A stretch of 64,000 bases of DNA from Sedimentibacter sp. MB35-C1 (lineage in GTDB: Bacteria; Bacillota; Clostridia; Tissierellales; Sedimentibacteraceae), in the NCBI RefSeq assembly GCF_030913635.1, contig NZ_CP133188.1, positions 2,852,001 to 2,916,000 of the forward strand. The letters are read 5' to 3'. The notes under the pieces were generated by a model. The model was given only the letters and a program-made list of their open reading frames with translations. It searched no databases and had not been told where the DNA came from. The translations under genes were made by a program, and so were the position numbers. Shown here one piece after another: positions 57,183 through 64,000 of the stretch (positions are counted from its first letter, which is position 1; every line of letters begins with the position of its first letter).

Positions 57183-58108
57183 TGGAACTTCAAGTACCCG
57201 GGTTCGTCGATAAATCAATAAATGAAGAAGCTTTTCCGGGCAGTCCATTAGTTCTTGGAGATAGTGGCCCAGCCGTCCTAAATACAAAAAATGCTTTGAA
57301 TGCTATATCTGTTAATTTTCCTTCTATTCCTAAAATATCTCCCATAACGCCTACATTTGATGAGTCAATGGAGATTGCCGTCAAACAGTTTCAGCACATA
57401 TTTAATCTACCTGTAACAGGAATAATAGACAAAATAACATGGTATGAAATAAGAAAAGTATTTTCTGCTGTAAAGAAACTTGCTCAAACAACTGCAGACA
57501 ACTCTCTGGCTGCTGAGATACTGCCAAACTTAGGGAATGGCAATGAATCTCTTGAAGTTATTCCAAAAGTTCAGCTTGTGCAGTATTTCTTAAATGTATT
57601 TTCAGCTTATCATTCATCCATACCTGCCGTAGATATAAATGGCATGTTGAATACCATGACTATAAATTCGATAACAGAATTTCAAAAAACATTTAATATT
57701 CCAGCAACCGGAGAAATCGACTGTGAAACCTGGAACAATATGTATTACAGCATGCAGGGGATACTTAACACTTTGCCGCCTACTGCTATTTCGCTTCCCG
57801 CGCTCTTATATCCGGGTGAAACATACAGCGAGGGTTCAGAAGGCTCCGAAGTTTATATTATGCAACAGTACTTAGAATTTATTTCAAATGCTATTCCTGA
57901 CATTCCTTCTATAGATCCTACTGGTATATTTGATTATATCACAACTGAATCTGTAATTGCTTTTCAAACTTTGTACGGGATAACACCTACCGGTATAATA
58001 GAACAGCAAACTTGGAATAAAATTGTGGATGTATACAGGCAGCTTAGATTTTCAGACAATAGACCGACAAGTCAATTTACAGACACTGTTCTTGAACAAA
58101 CTGAATGA
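57182..58108 (+). CDS. Protein with three peptidoglycan-binding repeats
   Basis: A 308-residue protein made almost entirely of three repeats of about 75-95 residues, each of the PG_binding_1 type. Each has the pattern LxxGxxGxxVxxxQxxLN, IPxVxxxGxFDxxT and AVxxFQxxFxLPxTGIIDxxTW. Examples are VLGDSGPAVLNTKNALNAIS, FQHIFNLPVTGIIDKITWYE and FQTLYGITPTGIIEQQTWNK. No signal peptide is present. It lies 13 bp upstream of the SpoIID-like gene and shares its repeats, so the two probably act together on peptidoglycan. AAGGTG upstream of ATG 57182 supports the start. Confidence 0.85.
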   Translation: MELQVPGFVDKSINEEAFPGSPLVLGDSGPAVLNTKNALNAISVNFPSIPKISPITPTFDESMEIAVKQFQHIFNLPVTGIIDKITWYEIRKVFSAVKKLAQTTADNSLAAEILPNLGNGNESLEVIPKVQLVQYFLNVFSAYHSSIPAVDINGMLNTMTINSITEFQKTFNIPATGEIDCETWNNMYYSMQGILNTLPPTAISLPALLYPGETYSEGSEGSEVYIMQQYLEFISNAIPDIPSIDPTGIFDYITTESVIAFQTLYGITPTGIIEQQTWNKIVDVYRQLRFSDNRPTSQFTDTVLEQTE

Positions 58109-58121
58109 AACGAGGTAATTT

Positions 58122-59531
58122 ATGAGCACACCTGAATCTAATATAATAATACCTGCACAAACTCTTCCTCATGTGATTGTTCCTTTTCCACTGGAAATAA
58201 CTGTACATCTGGGTTCACCTGATGATAAAAGTGCGTTAAATGTTACAGTGCCGTATATAGATTATATAAAAAACGTTGCTTCCAGCGAGTTGTATCCTAC
58301 CTGGCCGGAAGAAGCGCTCAGAGCAAACATTTATGCTATAATATCAACTACTATGAATAGGGTTTTTACTGAATGGTACAGATCAAGAGGCTACGATTTT
58401 GACATTACCAGTTCTCCTCAATATGATCAAGCATACGTTCCAAACAGAGGTATATTCAGCAATATTTCAGACTTAACTAATGAAATATTCGACCAATATA
58501 TTACAAGGTCCGGACACGTGGAGCCTTTATTTGCCGTATTTTGTGATGGACGACAGGTCCAATGTAATGGCCTTCTTCAATGGGGAACCGTAGACTTAGC
58601 AAATCAAGGCTACGATGCTTTAGATATTTTAAAGTACTATTATGGTAATGATATTCTTCTTGTTGAAAGCAATATTCCTACAACTACAACAGAAACATAT
58701 CCCGGTTCACAATTGAAGCTTGGCGATTCTGGAATATCAGTATTCCGAATGCAGCATTCGTTAAATAAAATTTCCGAAAACTATCCTGCTATTCCCACCG
58801 TGGATATTACCGGTTACTTTGATGAAAAAACAGAAGAAGCAGTAAAGGTATTCCAAGAAGTTTTTGGTCTTCCCGTTACAGGAATTGTTGACATGGAAAC
58901 GTGGTACTTTATCAGAAGAATCTATGTAGCTGTCGAAAGGCTGTATGAATTAAATACAGAGGGTTTATCGCAACAAGAACTGTTGGATTTGTATGCGAAT
59001 GTTATTTTAGAGGAAGGAAATCGTCCTGTTGTCGGACTGCTCCAATATTTTTTAAATGTACTTTCCTCTGTTTATCCTGCAATTCCTGCTGTAACAATTG
59101 ACTCTTATTATGGCCCCGAAACTACTGATGCTGTTAAAGTTTTTCAAGAAATAATGGGTTTGCCTCCTTCCGGTATAGTAGATCTCAGAACATGGGCTGA
59201 GATCTACAAGGCTGTTTATGCAATTTTGACAAGTGTTCCTGTAGAAGATATCTACCTTCCTCTCATCAATTTTATGGGAATGGAATATAGAGAAGGCATG
59301 AATAAAATATATCCGGGAATTCTTATATTAGACATAATGTTGAATTATCTGTCTACTAAAATACCGGAAATACCTGCCGTCAAAATAGATGGAAATTTTA
59401 GTGAAGATAAAGCTGCTTCTGTAAGAGTATTTCAAGAGCTGTATGGTTTAGAACCCACAGGGGTTGTAGATGCCCAAACATGGAACATGATAATGAATAT
59501 ATACAGAAATTTCAGATATGCTGAAACTTAA
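58122..59531 (+). CDS. SpoIID/LytB-like domain plus peptidoglycan-binding repeats
   Basis: A 469-residue protein. Residues 20-185 resemble SpoIID/LytB lytic transglycosylases: YIKNVASSELYPTWPEEALR (catalytic-type Glu56), then the helix AIISTTMNRVF, the middle segment ITSSPQYDQAYVPNRG, and LLQWGTVDLANQGYDALDIL, which parallels the GMSQWGA...GY..ILKYYY end of SpoIID. Two cysteines (141 and 148) lie where SpoIID has its zinc ligands. Three PG_binding_1 repeats fill 195-469. No signal peptide is visible, so export or a role inside the spore compartments is unclear. A paralogue lies at 61878. Confidence 0.8.
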   Translation: MSTPESNIIIPAQTLPHVIVPFPLEITVHLGSPDDKSALNVTVPYIDYIKNVASSELYPTWPEEALRANIYAIISTTMNRVFTEWYRSRGYDFDITSSPQYDQAYVPNRGIFSNISDLTNEIFDQYITRSGHVEPLFAVFCDGRQVQCNGLLQWGTVDLANQGYDALDILKYYYGNDILLVESNIPTTTTETYPGSQLKLGDSGISVFRMQHSLNKISENYPAIPTVDITGYFDEKTEEAVKVFQEVFGLPVTGIVDMETWYFIRRIYVAVERLYELNTEGLSQQELLDLYANVILEEGNRPVVGLLQYFLNVLSSVYPAIPAVTIDSYYGPETTDAVKVFQEIMGLPPSGIVDLRTWAEIYKAVYAILTSVPVEDIYLPLINFMGMEYREGMNKIYPGILILDIMLNYLSTKIPEIPAVKIDGNFSEDKAASVRVFQELYGLEPTGVVDAQTWNMIMNIYRNFRYAET

Positions 59532-59546
59532 TATTTTTCAGTAACA

Positions 59547-59569
59547 AGAGTGCTAAGCGCTCTTTTTTT
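59547..59569 (+). terminator. Terminator of the peptidoglycan-binding operon
   Basis: AGAGTGC, loop TAA, GCGCTCT, then TTTTTT, about 16 bp after the stop codon. Confidence 0.82.
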
Positions 59570-59647
59570 ATTAGAAAAGCCCCCCTATATGGCATGCGGA
59601 ATCAAAATACAAAGTTCCATGACGTAAACTTTTTTATATTGAAGCTA

Positions 59648-59675
59648 TTGACAAATATAAATCATTTGCTAAAAT
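59648..59675 (+). promoter_or_regulatory. Promoter of htpG
   Basis: TTGACA (59648-59653), 16 bases, TAAAAT (59670-59675). Transcription would start a few bases before the CIRCE element. Confidence 0.78.
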
Positions 59676-59685
59676 AATAGTGTAG

Positions 59686-59712
59686 CTGGCACTCATTTAT
59701 ATCGAGTGCTAA
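59686..59712 (+). promoter_or_regulatory. CIRCE operator upstream of htpG
   Basis: CTGGCACTC, nine bases, GAGTGCTAA. The right arm is perfect and the left arm differs from TTAGCACTC at two positions. It lies directly after the promoter, as in other CIRCE genes, and 52 bp before the htpG start codon. Confidence 0.88.
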
Positions 59713-59764
59713 CAAATGCACGATTTAATTACAAACAAGCTATAGATAAAGGAAGGGATGTATT

Positions 59765-61642
59765 ATGGCAAAAAAACAATTTAGATCTGAATCTAAAAGG
59801 CTTCTTGATCTTATGATTAATTCAATTTACACACACAAGGAAATTTTTTTGAGAGAGCTTATTTCAAATGCAAGCGATGCAATTGATAAAAGCTACTATA
59901 AATCTTTGACAGATAGCAGTATAGAATTTAATAAGGATGATTTTTACATAAGAATTTCTCTAAATGAAGATGACCGGACTCTAAAAATATCTGATTCAGG
60001 AATAGGCATGACAAAAGAAGAATTGGATTCAAACCTTGGAACAATTGCAAAAAGCGGATCTTTTGATTTCAAGTCAAACAGTGAAGCAAAAGAAGGCGTT
60101 GACATCATAGGGCAATTTGGAGTAGGATTCTATTCTGCTTTTATGGTTGCTGAAAAAGTAACCGTAATAAGCAAGGCACTAGGTTCAGAGGAAGCGTATA
60201 AATGGCAGTCTAACGGTACAGACGGCTATACGATAACTTCATGCGAAAAAGAAACAACAGGAACAGACATAATAATTACAATAAAGAAAAATACAGATGA
60301 TGAAAATTATGATGAATTTCTTGATCCGTACAATATAAAATCGCTTGTAAAAAAATATTCCAACTTCATTAAATACCCTATAAAAATGATGATGAAGAAA
60401 AGAAAATTGGAAGAAGGAACCGAGAACGAATATAAGGATTATTTTGAAGATGAAATATTAAACAGCATGGTTCCTATATGGAGAAAAAACAAAAGTGAGC
60501 TAAAACCTGAAGACTATGAAAATTTCTATATGGACAAACATTTTGGATTTGAAAAACCTTTAAAATACACTCACGTAAGCGTTGAAGGAATCACCAGCTA
60601 CAATGCATTACTGTATATTCCGTCAAGAGCCCCCTTTGACTTCTATACAAAAGAATTTGAAAAGGGTCTGGAGCTCTACTCAAACGGAGTGCTTATAATG
60701 AATAAATGCAGCGACCTTCTTCCAGATTATTTCGGATTTGTTCAAGGACTGGTGGATTCGGCTGATTTGTCTCTTAATATTTCAAGAGAAACTTTGCAGC
60801 ACGATAGGCAGCTTCAATTCATTGCCAAGAAAATAAAAGAAAAAATAAAAAGTGAGCTTCTGGCAATGCTAAAGGACGATAGAGAAAACTATCTGAAGTT
60901 TTTTGAAAACTTCGGAAGATCCTTAAAATACGGGTTGTATAGTGAATGGGGAGCAAACAAGGAAACTCTGCAAGATCTGGTTATGTTCTATTCTTCAACA
61001 GAGAAAGCACTGGTAACATTAGATGAATATGTGTCCAGAATGAAAGAAGACCAAAAATACATTTATTATGCTTCCGGAGAAAATGTAAACCTCATTGCAA
61101 AACTTCCTCAAATAGAGCTTGCAACAGACAAAGGATATGAAATACTTTTCTTCACAGATGAAATTGATGAATTCTCAATTAAGGTACTCGCAAAGTATAA
61201 AGAAAAAGAATTCAAAAATGTATCAAATGCAGATTTAGATTTAAAATCAGATGATGATAAGAAGAGTTCAGAAGAAAATACGGATATATTTAATTATATG
61301 AAGGAAGCTCTGTCAGATAAGGTTAAAGAAGTAAGAGCCTCCAAGAGATTAAAAACTCATCCCGTGTGCCTGGCCACCGAAGGCGAACTGTCGATTGAGA
61401 TGGAGAAGGTGCTAAACGCCATGCCAGACAATATGGCCGGTGATGTTCACGCGGAAAAAATACTGGAAATAAACACAGACCATCAAATGTTTGAAAAAAT
61501 CAAACAGTATTACCAAGATGACAAAGAAAAGCTGAAAGTACTGTCTAATGTATTGTATGACCAGGCACTTCTTATTGAAGGATTAGCAATTGAAGACCCT
61601 GTACAATATGCAAATAACGTATATGAGCTTATTGAAAAATAA
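59765..61642 (+). CDS. htpG: Molecular chaperone HtpG (Hsp90)
   Basis: A 625-residue Hsp90, the usual length. The N-terminal GHKL ATP-binding domain has [20 protein letters not shown] (Glu and Asn of the ATP site), [20 protein letters not shown], then [10 protein letters not shown] and [20 protein letters not shown]. The middle domain holds [20 protein letters not shown] with the catalytic Arg, and the C-terminal dimerisation domain is complete. GGAAGGG lies upstream of ATG 59765. The CIRCE operator predicts HrcA control. The gene lies between two paralogous SpoIID-like genes that it has no known connection with. Confidence 0.97.
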   Translation: MAKKQFRSESKRLLDLMINSIYTHKEIFLRELISNASDAIDKSYYKSLTDSSIEFNKDDFYIRISLNEDDRTLKISDSGIGMTKEELDSNLGTIAKSGSFDFKSNSEAKEGVDIIGQFGVGFYSAFMVAEKVTVISKALGSEEAYKWQSNGTDGYTITSCEKETTGTDIIITIKKNTDDENYDEFLDPYNIKSLVKKYSNFIKYPIKMMMKKRKLEEGTENEYKDYFEDEILNSMVPIWRKNKSELKPEDYENFYMDKHFGFEKPLKYTHVSVEGITSYNALLYIPSRAPFDFYTKEFEKGLELYSNGVLIMNKCSDLLPDYFGFVQGLVDSADLSLNISRETLQHDRQLQFIAKKIKEKIKSELLAMLKDDRENYLKFFENFGRSLKYGLYSEWGANKETLQDLVMFYSSTEKALVTLDEYVSRMKEDQKYIYYASGENVNLIAKLPQIELATDKGYEILFFTDEIDEFSIKVLAKYKEKEFKNVSNADLDLKSDDDKKSSEENTDIFNYMKEALSDKVKEVRASKRLKTHPVCLATEGELSIEMEKVLNAMPDNMAGDVHAEKILEINTDHQMFEKIKQYYQDDKEKLKVLSNVLYDQALLIEGLAIEDPVQYANNVYELIEK

Positions 61643-61661
61643 TAATCTTACATTATAAATT

Positions 61662-61692
61662 AAGAACTTAGGTTGAAGCTGACCTAGGTTCT
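61662..61692 (+). terminator. Terminator of htpG
   Basis: AAGAACTTAGGT pairs with ACCTAGGTTCTT around an eight-base loop, then TTAAATTT. Confidence 0.72.
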
Positions 61693-61877
61693 TTTAAATT
61701 TCAATCTTTTACCGTTTGCAAGACATCATTATTTTATTAATGATGTAAATGCTCTTTTTTTCTCCTGCTGAGCAATTATTAAATATCTTATTTTTTATGG
61801 ATTATTATACCAAAATAATCTCAATATTTTATTCATAACATATATTAATAGAGTAAAATAAATTTTAGAGGTAAACA

Positions 61878-63332
61878 ATGATATACAGAAATTCTGAAAT
61901 CAGTAATATAGATGTAAAATATCAAAATTTCATACCAGGCGGACCTCCTGTTAATTTTGTTATAATTCCAGAATATATAACAGTTCATCTTGGCAATCCT
62001 GATGAAGAGGCAGAAAATATAATTGTTCCTTATATTAATTATATCAAAAATGTTGCATCCTCTGAGCTTTATCCAACATGGCCTGAGGAGGCATTGAGAG
62101 CTAATATTTACGCCATAATATCTTTTACTCTTAACAAAGTGGGTCTTGAATGGTATCGTTCAAGAGGGTATGATTTTGACATTACAAATTCAACCCAGCA
62201 TGACCAGGCATATGTTGAAAACAGAGGCATCTATGACAACATAAGCAACATTACCGATGAGATATTCAATCATTATGTAGTAAAGGGCGAACAAGTTATA
62301 CCATTTTCAACTAAATATTGTGATGGCAGAATCTCACAGTGCGACGGACTATCTCAGTGGGCTACGGTTGACCTGGCAAACAACGGTTATTCCGCATTAG
62401 ATATTTTAAAATATTTTTATGGCGAAGATATTTCAATCAAAACAGACACTCCTATAGGAGGCATAGGATTGACTTTCCCAGGAAAACCTCTTATGTTAGG
62501 TGATTCAAGTATTATCGTACTAAGAGATCAATTAGCATTAAACAGAATATCTGATAATTTCCCTGCTATTCCAAAAATCCCCGTCACCAGCGGATACTTT
62601 GATGAGTATACCGAAACATCAGTCAAAGAATTCCAGAGAATATTTAATTTGCCGGTTACAGGTATCATTGACCAGGCAACATTTTATAAAATACGGGAGA
62701 TTTATGTAGCTGTTACTGAATTAGCCGAATTAACTGCGGCAGGATCAATTTATGAAGAAATTTACGGCATAACAATCGGAACTTTGCTTCAGGGCGATAT
62801 ACGCCCAAGGGCAACATATTTGCAATATTTTTTGTATGTTTTATCTTTGTATTATAATAGCATTCCGTCAATTAATCTTACCGGCATATTTGATGAACCG
62901 ACAAGACTGGGAGTAATAGAATTTCAAAAAATAGTAGGCCTTCCTGCCACAGGTATTGTAGATACAGAAACATGGAATAAACTGTACGAAGCAATCCGCG
63001 GCGTATTTAATACACTTCCTCCTGAAGAAGTTTACTTGCCATATTTCAGATACCCAAGCATTGAATTTGTTAAAGGAATGGGACTGGAACAGCCAGGTGT
63101 TTCATTTATACAGCAAATGCTGTCTTATATATCATTGACGATACCATCGATACCTCCTGTACCGGAAAACGGAATATTTGGCGAAGAAACAGAAAAAGCA
63201 GTTATAGCTTTTCAGAATCTTTTTGGTCTTGAACCAACCGGAACAGTCAATGAAGCCACTTGGAATGAATTGAGCCGAGTCTACAGAGAACAAAGATATT
63301 CGGGAATAATTGCCCCGCAAGATACGGTTTAA
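61878..63332 (+). CDS. SpoIID/LytB-like domain plus peptidoglycan-binding repeats (paralogue)
   Basis: A 484-residue paralogue of the protein at 58122-59531. The SpoIID-like domain covers about 28-195: YIKNVASSELYPTWPEEALR is identical in the two (Glu63 here), then RSRGYDFDITNSTQHDQAYV, the Cys pair in KYCDGRISQCDGLSQW and the final TVDLANNGYSALDILKYFYG. Three PG_binding_1 repeats follow. The N-terminus has 20 extra residues and no signal peptide. AGAGGT precedes ATG 61878. It is a separate unit behind htpG. Confidence 0.8.
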   Translation: MIYRNSEISNIDVKYQNFIPGGPPVNFVIIPEYITVHLGNPDEEAENIIVPYINYIKNVASSELYPTWPEEALRANIYAIISFTLNKVGLEWYRSRGYDFDITNSTQHDQAYVENRGIYDNISNITDEIFNHYVVKGEQVIPFSTKYCDGRISQCDGLSQWATVDLANNGYSALDILKYFYGEDISIKTDTPIGGIGLTFPGKPLMLGDSSIIVLRDQLALNRISDNFPAIPKIPVTSGYFDEYTETSVKEFQRIFNLPVTGIIDQATFYKIREIYVAVTELAELTAAGSIYEEIYGITIGTLLQGDIRPRATYLQYFLYVLSLYYNSIPSINLTGIFDEPTRLGVIEFQKIVGLPATGIVDTETWNKLYEAIRGVFNTLPPEEVYLPYFRYPSIEFVKGMGLEQPGVSFIQQMLSYISLTIPSIPPVPENGIFGEETEKAVIAFQNLFGLEPTGTVNEATWNELSRVYREQRYSGIIAPQDTV

Positions 63333-63488
63333 TTGTAATGCAAACGATAAGTTCTTCGAAAAACACTTATTAGCACCAATCAATAAGCTTCCGTAATTTG
63401 TTCAGTGCATAATTCAAGGCTGTTAATAATATACATGCATACATAAAAAGCTATTAAATTTTTCTACGGTAAAAAATCAAGCAAACTG

Positions 63489-63527
63489 AAAAGCAATTTT
63501 AAGCGTAAATTGCTCAAAATTGCTTTT
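63489..63527. terminator. Bidirectional terminator between converging genes
   Basis: AAAAGCAATTTT and AAAATTGCTTTT flank an interior with a second pair, GCAATTTACGC. T-runs lie on both sides. It serves the carboxypeptidase gene (stop at 63548) and the upstream rightward gene. Confidence 0.68.
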
Positions 63528-63547
63528 CTTTAATAAACTGTATATTT

Positions 63548-64000
63548 TTATTGTTCAAAAAATTCTTCAAGAGTTAGCCCTGATTCATATACATCCGTAG
63601 CCATCTCCACTCCCAAATATCTTATATGCCACGGCTCATACATATATCCGGTAATATCTTCCTTTCCTTTCGGATAACGAACTATAAATCCATAATTATG
63701 TGCATTTTCTGATACCCATTTGCCTTCGGCCGTTTCTCCGAAAGTATCATCTAAAGCAAAATTCATTGCCTCGCAAGTTATATCCATAGACAGCCCCGTC
63801 TGATGTTCGCTTTGCCCTGGTTTTGCACTAAATGTGTCCGCAGCCGCCTGACCGTGATTAGCAACATAAGAAGAATACAGCGATGATTGTGTATTGTAGG
63901 ACCTATAGCCCGAGCGTGCATATAGATCGTATCCTTCTTCCTTTGCAGCAGCAAAAAGATTCTTCAAAGCCTCATATGCAGCCTCTCTAAGCTGATTCAC
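63548..64000 (-). CDS. D-alanyl-D-alanine carboxypeptidase (VanY/M15B), N-terminus outside window
   Basis: The last 150 residues of an M15B metallopeptidase that trims D-Ala from peptidoglycan stem peptides. Zinc-binding and catalytic motifs are present: SGYRSYNTQSSLY, SEHQTGLSMDI (His and Asp ligands) and YEPWHIRYLGVEM (catalytic Glu and third ligand His). The N-terminal signal or membrane part lies beyond the window edge. It fits with the neighbouring peptidoglycan-binding genes as a wall-remodelling enzyme. Confidence 0.92.
   Translation of the reverse strand: MNQLREAAYEALKNLFAAAKEEGYDLYARSGYRSYNTQSSLYSSYVANHGQAAADTFSAKPGQSEHQTGLSMDITCEAMNFALDDTFGETAEGKWVSENAHNYGFIVRYPKGKEDITGYMYEPWHIRYLGVEMATDVYESGLTLEEFFEQ

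Noticed and set aside
56976-57287. 103-codon frame on the minus strand opposite the start of the peptidoglycan-binding gene
   Set aside because: It overlaps the clear rightward gene, has no ribosome site and no recognisable domain.

Overview
The window is chromosomal DNA from a low-GC, anaerobic, probably spore-forming member of the Clostridia; the Tissierellia/Sedimentibacter type is the best guess from gene content. The evidence is the AT-rich sequence, an hrcA-grpE-dnaK-dnaJ operon with a CIRCE element, amino-acid fermentation enzymes (a 3-aminobutyryl-CoA ammonia-lyase-like protein and a biotin-dependent acyl-CoA decarboxylase/carboxylase module), HemW, a TctABC importer, SpoIID-like peptidoglycan proteins and clostridial type IV pilus (T4P) loci. 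No insertion sequence, phage gene or CRISPR array was seen.

Layout. 1-3.4 kb: cut-off BTAD/SARP-type regulator, UvrD/PcrA-like helicase, C-GCAxxG-C-C family protein and a 36-residue membrane peptide, all leftward. 3.6-4.5 kb: YiiX-type NlpC/P60 hydrolase, rightward, with a structured leader. 4.5-5.5 kb: efp and a CD1247-domain gene. 5.5-23.9 kb: a large leftward T4P region in two transcription units. The first (pilB-pilT-pilC-pilA-pilD-pilMN-pilO-pilV-pilX-VWA protein-pilJ) is complete; the second, behind its own consensus promoter, repeats only the pilMN-pilO-minor pilin set. 24-40.4 kb: leftward housekeeping genes (kal-like, dnaJ-dnaK-grpE-hrcA, hemW, a DAACS symporter, rsmE-prmA, an OsmC protein, aroD-tctA-tctB-tctC, DUF1858, ferredoxin, PhzF).

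40.6-47.4 kb: a leftward rRNA operon, four tandem promoters-16S-23S-5S followed by 12 tRNA genes. Both large rRNA genes carry an extra stem-flanked insertion: about 157 nt in 16S variable region 1 and 156 nt in 23S helix 45. 47.7-51.6 kb: a separate rightward T4P-like locus with its own PilC and PilT homologues and four small pilin-like or membrane proteins. 51.6-52.7 kb: a secreted transglutaminase-like protein behind a class I cyclic-di-GMP riboswitch and terminator. 52.7-56.9 kb: GNAT, tRNA-Leu, a DprA-like gene and a carboxyltransferase/small-subunit/biotin-carrier operon. 57-64 kb: three proteins with peptidoglycan-binding repeats, two with a SpoIID-like domain, interrupted by an htpG that has its own CIRCE operator, then a partial D,D-carboxypeptidase at the edge.

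The main theme is the cell surface: pili with a likely VWA tip protein, wall-binding proteins, and a secreted cysteine-protease-like enzyme whose expression is predicted to be switched off by c-di-GMP. The second theme is the HrcA regulon, which here appears to include Hsp90 as well as DnaK. The third is the rRNA operon with insertions in both large rRNAs. All functional statements come from reading motifs; no database search was run.
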